Below, one piece after another: positions 1 to 8,798 of a stretch of DNA of 64,000 nt. Under the pieces are notes generated by a model. It had not been told where the DNA came from. It searched no databases and was given only the letters and a program-made list of their open reading frames with translations. Both the position numbers and the translations under genes were made by a program. The first letter of the stretch is position 1. The number at the start of each line of letters is the position of its first letter. The stretch is from Sphingopyxis sp. OAS728 (GTDB taxonomy: Bacteria > Pseudomonadota > Alphaproteobacteria > Sphingomonadales > Sphingomonadaceae), in contig NZ_JADBDT010000001.1 of NCBI RefSeq assembly GCF_014873485.1, positions 3,100,001 through 3,164,000 on the forward strand, in the 5' to 3' direction.

Positions 1-741
1 GGCGAGCCGGTACCAGGCGAGCGTATTGCGCGCGGGTACGGCGGCCGACCCGTCGACGATCTCGCCGAACGCCGCGGCCCAGCGCCGCGATCCGTCGGCT
101 GCGGTCAATATGGTCAGCGACACGGGTTCGCCGGTGCTGGTGTTGAGGAACAGCTGCGTCTCGCCCTCGCCGGGCAGCGTGCCGGGGACGTGGAAACCGT
201 TGGCGATGCCGGTGATCGCGGGCGGGGCCCCCGGCTTGACGAGTTCGGTCAGCACCGCGCGCAGCTGCGCCTCGGTCGCCGGATCCCAGGGCAATTGCGC
301 ATCGGGCGCGATCAGCCGGATGCTGCCCGTGTTGCTGCTGCCCGCCGTCGCGCCGGCGACGGGGCGGGCGAACAGCAGGACGGGCTGTTTTTTCTTGAGC
401 TTCGGCGGTTTGCCCTTCGCGTCGAGCGGCAGGTCGACGAGATAGGAGATTCGCGCCGCCAGCGGCCCTGCGCCGCGAATCAGGCTTACAACGTCGGACT
501 CGACATAGAATCGGGCATAGCCCGCCGCGACTCCGGGCGCCTGCGCCGGTTTGAGCACCGCGGCCTTATATATACGTGCGTGGAGCGCGATCGGTGCGGC
601 GCTCGCCAGATCGGCGATGTCGGCATAGCTATACGGACTGGCGGCAGGCGCCGGGGTCGGCGCCTGCATCGCCGAAACACTCGGGATTCCAATAGTTAAG
701 GCAAGAATGCCGGCGATGGCAGCCGGGTGGGGGAGGCGCAT
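1..741 (-). CDS. Secreted hypothetical protein, C-terminus outside the window
   Basis: An open frame runs leftward from an ATG at 741 to the window edge with no stop, giving 247 codons. It begins with a signal-peptide-like stretch (MRLPHPAAIAGILALTIGIP, then SVSAMQA), followed by a Pro/Ala-rich spacer and a globular region with phrases such as SYADIADLASAAPIALHARI and a KKKQPVLLFARPV segment. I do not recognise a family with a known function. The product is probably periplasmic or surface-exposed. The + strand frames over this stretch are shadows. The 270-bp gap to tonB holds the divergent promoters of the two genes. Confidence 0.7.
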   Translation of the reverse strand, partial: MRLPHPAAIAGILALTIGIPSVSAMQAPTPAPAASPYSYADIADLASAAPIALHARIYKAAVLKPAQAPGVAAGYARFYVESDVVSLIRGAGPLAARISYLVDLPLDAKGKPPKLKKKQPVLLFARPVAGATAGSSNTGSIRLIAPDAQLPWDPATEAQLRAVLTELVKPGAPPAITGIANGFHVPGTLPGEGETQLFLNTSTGEPVSLTILTAADGSRRWAAAFGEIVDGSAAVPARNTLAWYRLA

Positions 742-1011
742 GATCGATCCACTTTCCGTCATTTATGACACCGGTATCGGCGTTGAAATCCCCATCATGG
801 GACAAGGCACATTAACCGCTGATAAAGGGTTTGCGAATGTGCCGCCACCGCGATAGGACGGGCCGCGAAGCGTCCGGCAAAAACATAACAAGCCGAACGT
901 AGCGCCGTCGGGTCTCGCACAACGCATCGGAAATCATCCGGGCATTTGGCAACCGAACCCGTCGGCAGGGAATTGGTGTCAGGATGATCTAGCAAGGAGC
1001 GTCGTCCCTGA

Positions 1012-1668
1012 ATGGCTTATGGTGATAATGTCGACCCTAAAAATAGGGTAGTGGCGATTGTCTTGGTTGGTCTGCTCACTGCGGTTCTAGGCTATGGCCT
1101 GGTTAACGGCTTGAATATCAGTATCGTCAAGAAACTCGCCGAAAAATTGGATGTGGTGGACGTTGAAGAGCCGCCGCCGCCGGAGGAGCCCCCGCCGCCG
1201 CCGCCGCCAGACAACAAGCTGCCGCCGCCGCCGCCGGTTGTGACGCCGCCGTCGCCGATTCCGCCGCCGGTAACGACCAATACGGTCCAGTCGGTGCCGA
1301 AGGCGCCGCCGACGCCGCCCCCGCCCGTCTATACGCCGCCGGCACCCCCGGCGCCGCCGCCGACGCCCGACCTCAGTGCCGCCGGTACGCCGAAGGGCAA
1401 CCCGGGCCGCTGGGCGACGAACGACGACTATCCGGCCCGTGCGATGCGCGAAGAGCGTGAAGGCACCACCGGGTTCCGCGTCACCTATGGCGCCGATGGC
1501 CGTATCACTTCGTGTGACGTGACCGCGTCGAGCGGCCATGCCGATCTCGATGCCGAAACCTGCAAGCTTATCCAGCGCCGTGGCCGGTTCAACCCGGGCA
1601 AGGATCGCGCGGGTAACCCCGTGGGCGGCACGTACAGCAACCGTATCCGTTGGCAGATCCCGCGCTGA
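1012..1668 (+). CDS. tonB: Energy transducer TonB
   Basis: This 218-residue protein has the TonB layout. A single N-terminal transmembrane helix (about residues 13-32) anchors it in the inner membrane, a Pro-rich periplasm-spanning region runs from about 50 to 125 (PPPPEEPPPPPPP and similar), and the C-terminal TonB domain covers about 130-218 (YPARAMREEREGTTGFRVTY). It passes proton-motive energy from ExbB/ExbD to outer-membrane TonB-dependent receptors, of which this window carries two. An AAGGAG lies 12 bases before the ATG. It is the first gene of a tonB-exbB-exbD-exbD cluster. Confidence 0.93.
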   Translation: MAYGDNVDPKNRVVAIVLVGLLTAVLGYGLVNGLNISIVKKLAEKLDVVDVEEPPPPEEPPPPPPPDNKLPPPPPVVTPPSPIPPPVTTNTVQSVPKAPPTPPPPVYTPPAPPAPPPTPDLSAAGTPKGNPGRWATNDDYPARAMREEREGTTGFRVTYGADGRITSCDVTASSGHADLDAETCKLIQRRGRFNPGKDRAGNPVGGTYSNRIRWQIPR

Positions 1669-1726
1669 TCGCGCGACCGGATCTGTGTTTCGAACTTATC
1701 GAATATTTTGAGAGGGATTTTCCAGT

Positions 1727-2539
1727 ATGTTTAATCTGATCGCAAATGCCGCCGCTGCGGCAGCACCGGCCCACGACGCGGGGCTCAGCCTGATGCCCGC
1801 CGCGATGTGCGTGAAGGAAGAAGGCGCGAGCCCCTACGGTCTCGTTCCCGCGCTGTGCGAAGGCGGCATCGTCTCGCAGGTCACTTTCCTCGTCCTGCTG
1901 ATCATGTTCGTCGGCACGCTCTACATCCTGTTCACCAAGCTGTTCGAACAGAACAAGGTGATGAACCAGGGCAAGGCCGTCGACGCCAACTTCTGGCGCG
2001 CTCCGACGCTCGCCGACGGCGCAGCGAAGCTCGAAAAGAACAGCGCGTACCGCCAGGTCGTCGAAGACGGTCTGCGCGCCAACGAAGAGCATAACAAGCT
2101 GACCGACCCCGTCGAAGCCCATGACTGGATGCACGGCACGCTCGAGCGTTCGCAGAACCACATCAACTCGAAGCTGAACTCGGGCCTCGCGTTCCTCGCG
2201 ACCGTCGGTTCGACCGCTCCGTTCGTCGGTCTGTTCGGTACCGTTATCGGTATTCTTCGCGCTCTCGTGAAGATCGGTGCATCGGGTCAGGCGTCGATCG
2301 ACACCGTCGCCGGTCCGGTCGGTGAAGCTCTGATCATGACCGCCATCGGTCTGATCGTCGCCGTTCCCGCGGTTCTCGCCTTCAACTGGCTCCAGAGCCG
2401 CAACAAGGCGATCGCCCGCCGTCTGTCGACCTTCTCGAACGACGTTCTCGGTTCGATCATGTCGAACGGCCAGGTGAAGCCGGCTTCGATCGGTCCGGCA
2501 AAGGCTGCTGCCCCGGCCGCGGCACCGAAGAAGGCCTAA
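1727..2539 (+). CDS. exbB: MotA/TolQ/ExbB proton channel family protein (ExbB)
   Basis: At 270 residues it has the three-helix ExbB layout: TM1 at about 45-67 (VSQVTFLVLLIMFVGTLYIL), then a cytoplasmic loop, TM2 at about 150-175 (TAPFVGLFGTVIGIL) and TM3 at about 200-225 (IMTAIGLIVAVPAVLAF). The TM2/TM3 sequences are the family signature. With ExbD it forms the proton-driven stator that energises TonB. The N-terminus carries an Ala-rich stretch and the C-terminus an Ala/Pro tail. It starts 58 bp after tonB behind a GAGAGGGA ribosome-binding site. Confidence 0.93.
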   Translation: MFNLIANAAAAAAPAHDAGLSLMPAAMCVKEEGASPYGLVPALCEGGIVSQVTFLVLLIMFVGTLYILFTKLFEQNKVMNQGKAVDANFWRAPTLADGAAKLEKNSAYRQVVEDGLRANEEHNKLTDPVEAHDWMHGTLERSQNHINSKLNSGLAFLATVGSTAPFVGLFGTVIGILRALVKIGASGQASIDTVAGPVGEALIMTAIGLIVAVPAVLAFNWLQSRNKAIARRLSTFSNDVLGSIMSNGQVKPASIGPAKAAAPAAAPKKA

Positions 2540-2549
2540 TCGGTCTTTT

Positions 2550-2588
2550 GGACCCCCGCCTTGTCGCCGTGTGGCGAAAGGCGGGGTC
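2550..2588 (+). other. Intercistronic hairpin between exbB and the first exbD
   Basis: A GC-rich inverted repeat (GGACCCCCGCCTT at 2550-2562, AAGGCGGGGTCC at 2577-2588) sits 10 bp after the exbB stop. No T-run follows, so it is not a standard terminator. It could stabilise the exbB message or dampen read-through, which would suit the higher ExbB than ExbD copy number of Ton complexes. That role is inference. Confidence 0.5.
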
Positions 2589-2666
2589 CGTTGGACGGGG
2601 AAGGCGGGCTCCAGGCACGCCGTCCCGATGTCCGTGACAGAAATTTTGTGACAGGATGCTAATCCT

Positions 2667-3188
2667 ATGGCGATGAGTGTAGGCGACAAGGGGGGCGAAG
2701 ACGCCCCGATGTCCGAAATCAACACGACTCCGCTCGTGGACATCATGCTTGTGTTGCTCATCATCTTCCTCATCACGGTTCCCGTGGTGTTGGAGACGGT
2801 GAACCTGAAGCTGCCCGACGTGGCGTTTGAGGTGACGACGACCAAGCCTGAGAATGTGCTGCTTTCGATCCGTTCGGCTGATACCGACGGCGACGGCGAG
2901 CCCAACCCCGAGAGCACGGCGTGTGAAGTATATTGGGGCCAGACCCCGGTCGATTCGAAGCAGTTGCTGGAACGTGGACAAAAGAAGCTCGAGCAGTTGC
3001 TCGAAGATATCGGCGGTCCGCAGAATATCACCGAGGAAAATTTCCCCGAAGTGCACATCCGCGGCGACGTCAACACGCCGTACCAGTGCATCGGTGGTGT
3101 GATCTACACCATGCAATATGCCGGCTTCCAGAAGATCGGGTTCATTTCGGAACCGGCTCCTGGCTCGGGCACGATGGGCCGCCTGTAA
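2667..3188 (+). CDS. exbD: ExbD/TolR biopolymer transport protein (first copy)
   Basis: This 173-residue ExbD has a short cytoplasmic tail, one transmembrane helix at about 22-45 (PLVDIMLVLLIIFLITVPVV) containing the family's essential Asp at residue 25, and a periplasmic domain. It is about 30 residues longer than the next copy. The extra length includes an acidic insert near residues 70-85 (DTDGDGEPNPES) and two periplasmic Cys/Trp-containing stretches. It should work with ExbB in energising TonB. Paired, non-identical exbD genes after exbB occur in several alphaproteobacteria and xanthomonads. Confidence 0.9.
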   Translation: MAMSVGDKGGEDAPMSEINTTPLVDIMLVLLIIFLITVPVVLETVNLKLPDVAFEVTTTKPENVLLSIRSADTDGDGEPNPESTACEVYWGQTPVDSKQLLERGQKKLEQLLEDIGGPQNITEENFPEVHIRGDVNTPYQCIGGVIYTMQYAGFQKIGFISEPAPGSGTMGRL

Positions 3189-3223
3189 GGGCGCGCTCCG
3201 TTTAGGAACGAAGGAATAATCGC

Positions 3224-3649
3224 ATGTCCATGGCAGTTGGAGATCGGGACGAAAATGAACCGATGATGGACATGAACACGACGCCGTTGATCGACGTCAT
3301 GCTCGTGCTCCTCATCATGTTCATCATCACCATCCCGGTCCAGACCCACGCGGTGAAGATCGACCTGCCGGTTCCGACCGATGCGGCCAGCAACGTCGAC
3401 CCGGAAAAGAACAAGGTGATGATCGATCCCGCCGGGACGATCACCTGGAACGGTTCGCCGGTCGATCTCGCCCAGCTGGCGCAGTATCTGGAACAGACCA
3501 AGGCGCTGCCGGTCGAACCCGAACTGCAGGTCCAGCCCGACCCCTATGCGCGCTATATCGTCGTCGACAATGTCATGGCGGTGATCAAGCGCAGCGGCGT
3601 CGGCAAGCTGGGCTTCGTCGGCAACGAGCAATACGCCCGCGTCTTCTGA
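3224..3649 (+). CDS. exbD: ExbD/TolR biopolymer transport protein (second copy)
   Basis: This 141-residue ExbD paralogue starts 35 bp after the first. Its helix at about 20-43 (PLIDVMLVLLIMFIITIPVQ) carries the conserved Asp at residue 24, and the C-terminal periplasmic domain ends in GKLGFVGNEQYARVF. In other species a second ExbD is needed only for some substrates, so the pair may support different receptors; that is not shown here. It is the last gene of the tonB cluster and is followed by a clear terminator. Confidence 0.9.
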   Translation: MSMAVGDRDENEPMMDMNTTPLIDVMLVLLIMFIITIPVQTHAVKIDLPVPTDAASNVDPEKNKVMIDPAGTITWNGSPVDLAQLAQYLEQTKALPVEPELQVQPDPYARYIVVDNVMAVIKRSGVGKLGFVGNEQYARVF

Positions 3650-3680
3650 TCCTCGATCAGGGCCGTCAGGCAAAAATATG

Positions 3681-3711
3681 GGGCCGCGGAGCAATCCGCG
3701 GCCCTTTTTTT
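3681..3711 (+). terminator. Rho-independent terminator of the tonB-exb cluster
   Basis: A perfect 10-bp stem (GGGCCGCGGA at 3681-3690, TCCGCGGCCC at 3695-3704) with a GCAA loop is followed by seven T residues. It lies 32 bp after the second exbD stop. Confidence 0.93.
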
Positions 3712-3798
3712 GTGCCCTGCCGCGGCCGGCGCCGCGGAGCTCATGACCACCTGCAGACCGTCCGCTCCCGCCCGGAAAATCCGCAAGGCAAACGGCGC

Positions 3799-3829
3799 TT
3801 GACCTTGTAGCCACTTCAACCTTTATGGC
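3799..3829 (+). promoter_or_regulatory. MerR-type promoter with 19-bp spacer before the TonB receptor gene
   Basis: TTGACC (3799-3804) and TATGGC (3824-3829) are 19 bp apart, the overlong spacing typical of MerR-activated promoters. The spacer carries an imperfect dyad (ACCTTGTAG / CTTCAACCT around a CCA centre). The receptor gene it precedes is followed by a gene for a CadR/ZntR-like MerR protein, so that protein is the likely regulator. Which metal is sensed cannot be read from the DNA. Confidence 0.6.
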
Positions 3830-3885
3830 GCTACCGGTTGGCCGCCCGATGCGCGGCCGGAGAATATCCAGCCGGAGATAGCGAA

Positions 3886-5856
3886 GTGAAATCCCCGACC
3901 ATTCTGCTCGTCGCCGCGACCGCAATGACGCCGGGCCCATTGTCCTGGTCGCCCGTTGCTCATGCGCAAGAGCAGCACGAAGACGAGGCCGAGGAAGGCG
4001 AGGAGGACATTGTCGTACAGGCGACCCGCTCGGGGCGCCGCGTGCAGGACGAGGCGATCCGCGTCGAAGTCATCGGCCGCGAGGAAATCGAAGAAAAATT
4101 GCTGATGACGCCGGGCAATGTCTCGATGCTCGTCGCCGAAACGCCTGGCGTGCGCGTGCAGGTCACCTCGCCCGCGCTCGGATCGTCGAACATCCGCATG
4201 CAGGGCATGTCGGGGCGATACACGCAGCTTCTCTCCGACGGCCTGCCGCTCTACGGCGGCCAGCCCTCGTCGATCGGCCTCCTCCAGATTCCGCCGACCG
4301 ACCTCGGCCAGGTCGAGGTGATCAAGGGCTCGGCGTCGGCGCTTTACGGGCCCTCGGCGCTCGGCGGCGTCATCAACCTTGTGTCGCGCCGCCCCAAAGC
4401 CGATGCGGAATCCGAATTGCTGCTCAACGCGACGACCCGCGACGGACAGGATGTCACCGGCTATACATCTGCGCCGCTCGGCGCGAACTGGAGCTATTCG
4501 CTCACCGGCGGCTATCATCGCCAGACGCGCAAGGATCTCGACGATGACGGCTGGATCGACATGCCGGGTTTCGACCGCTGGACGGTCCGGCCGCGCCTTT
4601 TCTGGGAAGGCGATGAGGGCGCCACAGCTCTGATCACCGTTGGGGCGACGGAAGAGGACCGCCGCGGCGGCACGCTCGCTGGCCGCACCGCGCCCGATGG
4701 CCAAGCCTTCCCTTTGACGCAGGACAGCAGTCGCCTCGACGCCGGTCTCGTCGCTGAATTTCCGGTCGAAAATCTCGGCAAGCTTGGCGTGCGCGCATCG
4801 GCGATGACCCAGCGCCATCGCCAGCTCTTCGGCACCAGCGTCGAAACCGACAAGCAGCACACCTTCTTCGCCGAAACCTCGCTCGCCGGGGAAAGCGGGC
4901 CGACGAACTGGCTGGCGGGCGCAGCGTTTCAGGCCGACCTCTACCGCTCGCGCGCCTTCCCGGGCTTCGACTACAGCTATACTGTCCCCGGCCTGTTCGG
5001 ACAGGTCGAACAGGAACTGACTGACGAACTGTTGCTCGCCGGCAGCGCACGCGTCGATTTTCACAGCGACTATGGCACGCGTTTCAGCCCGCGGCTCTCG
5101 GCGCTCTACCGCCCCGGTCCGTGGACGATCCGCGCCTCGCTCGGCAAAGGCTTCTATGCCCCTACGCCTTTCGTCGACGAGATCGAGGCGGCGGGCCTCT
5201 CGCGCCTCGAGCCGATCGGCACACTGAAGGCCGAGACTGCCAAGACCGCCTCGCTCGACTTTGGCTATGCCAAAGGACCGATCGAGGCGAGCTTCACCCT
5301 CTTCGCTTCCGACATCGACAACGCGGTACAATTGCAGGATGTCGACGCTGGCAGCGTTCGCCTCGTCAACGCCGCCGGCACCACGCGAACGCGGGGCGGC
5401 GAACTGATGCTACGCTATCGCTGGCAGGGTTTCTCGATCACCGGCAGCTATGTTTTCGTCGACGCCAGCGAATCCGACCCCGCCGGCACTGGCCGCCGCA
5501 CCACGCCGCGCACCCCGCGCCACGCCGCGGGGCTCGTCGGGATGTGGGAAGAACATGGCAAGGGCCGCATCGGGATCGAGGCCTATTATACCGGCCGCCA
5601 GCAGCTCGACGATAATCCCTATCGCACGCGCAGCCGCCCCTATTTCGAACTTGGAGCGCTCGGCGAAATCGCCCTCGGCAAGATCAGCCTGTTCGTGAAC
5701 GCCGAAAATATCCTGAACATCCGTCAGACCAAATATGACTCGCTGCTGCTGCCGCAACGCGCGCCCGAAGGAAGCTGGACGGTCGATGCCTGGGCGCCGA
5801 CCGACGGCTTCGTCGTAAATGGCGGCATTCGGCTCAAATTCGGCGGTGCGCATTGA
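3886..5856 (+). CDS. TonB-dependent outer-membrane receptor, probably metal-responsive
   Basis: I place the start at the GTG at 3886, because it follows GGAGATAGC and opens a good signal peptide (VKSPTILLVAATAMT, cleaved near AHA-QEQ). A TTG further up has neither. The mature N-terminus is rich in Glu/His/Asp, then comes a TonB-box-like EDIVVQATR, a plug domain (about 45-165, with SGRRVQDEAIRVEVIGREEI and the plug end EVIKGSASALYGPSALGGVI) and a 22-strand-type barrel to the C-terminus. Substrate is unknown. The MerR-type promoter in front and the merR gene behind suggest a metal ion or metal complex as substrate or inducer. Confidence 0.88.
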   Translation: MKSPTILLVAATAMTPGPLSWSPVAHAQEQHEDEAEEGEEDIVVQATRSGRRVQDEAIRVEVIGREEIEEKLLMTPGNVSMLVAETPGVRVQVTSPALGSSNIRMQGMSGRYTQLLSDGLPLYGGQPSSIGLLQIPPTDLGQVEVIKGSASALYGPSALGGVINLVSRRPKADAESELLLNATTRDGQDVTGYTSAPLGANWSYSLTGGYHRQTRKDLDDDGWIDMPGFDRWTVRPRLFWEGDEGATALITVGATEEDRRGGTLAGRTAPDGQAFPLTQDSSRLDAGLVAEFPVENLGKLGVRASAMTQRHRQLFGTSVETDKQHTFFAETSLAGESGPTNWLAGAAFQADLYRSRAFPGFDYSYTVPGLFGQVEQELTDELLLAGSARVDFHSDYGTRFSPRLSALYRPGPWTIRASLGKGFYAPTPFVDEIEAAGLSRLEPIGTLKAETAKTASLDFGYAKGPIEASFTLFASDIDNAVQLQDVDAGSVRLVNAAGTTRTRGGELMLRYRWQGFSITGSYVFVDASESDPAGTGRRTTPRTPRHAAGLVGMWEEHGKGRIGIEAYYTGRQQLDDNPYRTRSRPYFELGALGEIALGKISLFVNAENILNIRQTKYDSLLLPQRAPEGSWTVDAWAPTDGFVVNGGIRLKFGGAH

Positions 5857-5910
5857 GCGCGCTGCTCGACGGAGCTATGCCGGCCTTGCAGAAACTATAG
5901 GGTTGGCATC

Positions 5911-6306
5911 ATGCGCATCGGCGAGCTTGCACGTATCACCCAAACGAAGACGGAAACGATACGCTTTTACGAGAAGGAAGGCCTTCTGCCCGGCGCGACG
6001 CGGACGGCAGCCAATTATCGAACCTATGGCAAGGAGCATGGGCAGCGCCTGTCGTTCATCCGTCGGGCCCGGGACTTGGGCTTTCGCCTCGACGACGTCC
6101 GCGAACTCCTGACGCTTGCCGACGACCGGTCCCGCCCGTGCGGCGCGGTCGACAAGATCACGACGCGCCATCTGGAAGAAATCGATGCGAAGATCGCCGA
6201 TCTCGGCAAGATGCGCGCCGAACTGAATCGTATGCTGACGACCTGTAAGCAAGGCACGATCGAGGATTGCCGGATCATCGAGACACTGGGGCCAGCCTCG
6301 GCCTGA
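5911..6306 (+). CDS. MerR family regulator, CadR/ZntR/PbrR-like
   Basis: This 131-residue protein has the MerR winged HTH (residues 1-70, starting MRIGELARITQTKTETIRFY), a dimerisation helix (about 82-110) and a C-terminal metal-binding loop. Cys77, Cys112 and Cys120 closely match the ligand spacing of CadR (77/112/119) and PbrR, pointing to Cd, Pb or Zn sensing rather than the CueR (Cu) layout. It sits 54 bp after the TonB receptor gene, reads the same way, and probably acts on the 19-bp-spacer promoter at 3799-3829. Confidence 0.85.
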   Translation: MRIGELARITQTKTETIRFYEKEGLLPGATRTAANYRTYGKEHGQRLSFIRRARDLGFRLDDVRELLTLADDRSRPCGAVDKITTRHLEEIDAKIADLGKMRAELNRMLTTCKQGTIEDCRIIETLGPASA

Positions 6307-6480
6307 GTGGGCCGGGACCGGTTGGCTTCTGGAAAGAAAAGCGGATCGAGTCCGCATCGCACTTCAAAACCTACTTATCCCCTTGGAACTGGCGGTGTTT
6401 GCGGGCATCACCGGCGAACCGGGATCGAAACGCGCCGTGACGACGTTCTGATTCCAGTCCGGATCAAAGGGAGCAGCAAG

Positions 6481-7053
6481 ATGACGATGGGTTCGCACCG
6501 CAAATTTATCATGGCGCAAGGGGCCGTCGTGATCGGGGCGCTCGCGCTCGCCGGCTGCGCCGGGATGGGAAAGAAGTCGACGACGACGCTGCCCGCCGCC
6601 GACGCCTATGCCCAGCTTTACGATAACAAGGGCGCCGACCGCGGCCGCGCCGATATCTATCGTGACACCACGGGCCTGCGCATCGAGCTCGTCGCGCGTG
6701 GCTTTGCGCCGGGCACATACGGCATGCATGTCCATGCCGTCGGCCAGTGCAATGCGCCCGATTTCGCGAGCGCGGGTCCGCACTGGAACCCGACCGGCGT
6801 CCAGCACGGCCGCGACAATCCGATGGGGGCGCATCATGGCGACCTGCCCAACCTCGTGATCGAGCCCGACCAGATCGGCCGCGCGACGCTGCGCCTCGTC
6901 GGTTCGCGCTTCGAGGGTGATGGCGGCCTGCTCGACGCAGACGGCGCGGCCTTCGTAATCCATGCCGGGCCCGACGATTACAAGACCGACCCCAGCGGCA
7001 ACAGCGGCGGCCGCGTCGCGTGCGGCGTGATCGTCAAAGAGGGCACGAAGTAA
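6481..7053 (+). CDS. sodC: Cu/Zn superoxide dismutase lipoprotein
   Basis: The start at 6481 follows AAAGGGAGCAGCAAG and gives a 190-residue lipoprotein precursor with lipobox LALAGC (Cys26). The longer frame from 6307 adds a basic, non-signal leader. The SodC fold is evident: Cu ligands in GMHVHAVGQC, bridging and Zn ligands in AGPHWNPTG and GAHHGDLPN, the disulfide Cys pair and the active-site Arg in GGRVACGV. It converts superoxide to peroxide and oxygen in the periplasm. It lies downstream of the MerR/TonB-receptor pair and may share metal-linked control, but no clear operator was seen in the 174-bp gap. Confidence 0.93.
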   Translation: MTMGSHRKFIMAQGAVVIGALALAGCAGMGKKSTTTLPAADAYAQLYDNKGADRGRADIYRDTTGLRIELVARGFAPGTYGMHVHAVGQCNAPDFASAGPHWNPTGVQHGRDNPMGAHHGDLPNLVIEPDQIGRATLRLVGSRFEGDGGLLDADGAAFVIHAGPDDYKTDPSGNSGGRVACGVIVKEGTK

Positions 7054-7145
7054 AACGGTTTCGGCTTCGTCGCTCGCCCAACGCGGGGTGACGGAGCGGC
7101 CTCGAACCTCGATTGAAAGATTTGCGCGGGCGTCTGGCTGAAAGG

Positions 7146-8732
7146 TCAGGCGCCCGCCGCGCGTTCGGCGATCGTCGCTTCGGCCTCCGGCACCGCGCGA
7201 TAGGCGTAAAGCAGCAGGCCGAGCGCGATCGGCGCGACGCCGATCAGCGACAATATGCCGGTGCGCAGGTCGCCGACCGGCTTGCCGTCGACGATCGTGC
7301 CCGCGAGGTCCGAAATCTGCCCGACCATATAGGGGCCGAACGACAGACCGACGAGCGTGGTGCCGAGGAAGAAGGCGGCGGTTGCAGTCCCGCGCATCCG
7401 CGGCAGCACCAGATCCTGCGTCGTTGCCGCGGCGGCGCCGAGCGCGGCGGCGCCGAGCATCCCGGCGAGGAAGTTCATGACGTAAAAGAGCGTCGAATTC
7501 TCGGTCGTGTAGCCGACCCAGATCGGGATGATCGGCGCGACGACGCCGAAGATGATCATCAGGACGCGGCCCGCCGGATTCTTCGCGCGAAGATGATCGG
7601 CGAGCCGCCCGCCGAGGATCACGCCGACGAAACCGGCGACCGCGCCGTTCGCGCCGAGGATGAAGGCGAGTTCCTGCTTGGGCAGGCCGAGCACGATTTC
7701 GGCATAGGGCGCCGACCAGAAGGCGAGCGCATAAGCGGCGAGGCTGACAAGGCCGTAACCCAATGTCGTGCAGATGAACGCCGGGGTGCCCCAGATCAGC
7801 CGGAAGGTCGCGGGATCGTGCGCGCGGAGCGCGCTCGCCCACGAAAAGACCGCATAATAGCCGAGCGCGACCGCGGTCCACTGCGGGAAATTGCCCGTCA
7901 GGCGGATCATCCACCAGGCGAAGGCGGCGATCGCGGCGGCAAAGCCGATATTGATCGCCAGCGCCGCGGGGCCGCGCTTCGCGGCGCCCCACAAGGTCAG
8001 CGGCGGCACGATCATCGACAGATCCTTGCCGAACTCGCGAAAGGGGCTCGGCGCGCTCGGGCTCGCGACGCCGTCCATCGCGCCGCGCACGGGCTCGCGG
8101 AGCCTTGCGACCCAGAGCGCGAGGAGCAGCCCCGGGATGCCGACCGCGAGGAAGGCCGCCTGCCAGCCGACCAGTCCCATCGGTCCGCCGCCGGGATAGG
8201 CCTTGTTCCATGCCTCGACGATCATCGCGCCGATAAACAGCGACACGCCGCCGCCGAGGTAGAGCCCCGACGAATAGATGGCGAGCGCGGTCGCCTTTTG
8301 CCGCTTCGGGAAATAGTCGGAGATCAGCGAGTAAGCGGTCGGGCTCGCGGTCGCCTCGCCGACACCGACGCCCATGCGCGCGAAGGTCAGCGTCAGCTGG
8401 TTATAAGCGAAGCCCGAAGCCGCGGTCATCGCCGACCACAGCGTCAGGCCGATCGACAGCAATTTTACTCGGCTCCAATTATCGGCAAGGCGGCCGAGCG
8501 GGATACCGAACAAGGCATAGAAGACGGCGAAGGCCGCGCCGCCGAGGAACCCCATGTCGCCGTCGGTCAGGCCAAGGTCGGCCTTGATGTCGACTGCAAG
8601 GATGCTGATGATCTGCCGGTCGATGAAATTCAGGATATAGACGACGACGAGCACCGACAGGACGTACCAGCTGTATCCCGTAGCTTTCGGTTCGGACGCC
8701 GCCGGCGCACCGCTCATGTCGTCTTCCGCCAT
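7146..8732 (-). CDS. MFS transporter, spinster-like family
   Basis: This 528-residue carrier shows 12 predicted membrane segments. N-terminal phrases (NFIDRQIISILAVDIKADLG, GIPLGRLADNWSRVKLL, GVGVGEATASPTAYSLISDY) are typical of the spinster/glycerol-phosphate-like MFS group abundant in sphingomonads. A long central loop lies near residues 230-270. Substrate cannot be told from sequence; lipids, aromatic compounds and organic acids are all possible. It starts 107 bp from the divergent phosphatase gene, with a 22-bp palindrome between them. The very long + strand and - strand frames over this gene are shadows. Confidence 0.88.
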   Translation of the reverse strand: MAEDDMSGAPAASEPKATGYSWYVLSVLVVVYILNFIDRQIISILAVDIKADLGLTDGDMGFLGGAAFAVFYALFGIPLGRLADNWSRVKLLSIGLTLWSAMTAASGFAYNQLTLTFARMGVGVGEATASPTAYSLISDYFPKRQKATALAIYSSGLYLGGGVSLFIGAMIVEAWNKAYPGGGPMGLVGWQAAFLAVGIPGLLLALWVARLREPVRGAMDGVASPSAPSPFREFGKDLSMIVPPLTLWGAAKRGPAALAINIGFAAAIAAFAWWMIRLTGNFPQWTAVALGYYAVFSWASALRAHDPATFRLIWGTPAFICTTLGYGLVSLAAYALAFWSAPYAEIVLGLPKQELAFILGANGAVAGFVGVILGGRLADHLRAKNPAGRVLMIIFGVVAPIIPIWVGYTTENSTLFYVMNFLAGMLGAAALGAAAATTQDLVLPRMRGTATAAFFLGTTLVGLSFGPYMVGQISDLAGTIVDGKPVGDLRTGILSLIGVAPIALGLLLYAYRAVPEAEATIAERAAGA

Positions 8733-8798
8733 CTGGCAACCCTCTCCCTGACCCGTTATCTCTTATGCCTCATGGCTAGCAGAGCCGGACCAAGGCGC

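Noticed and set aside
1087..1539. Arg-rich and Gly-rich frames opposite tonB
   Set aside because: They are shadows of the Pro-rich codons of TonB.
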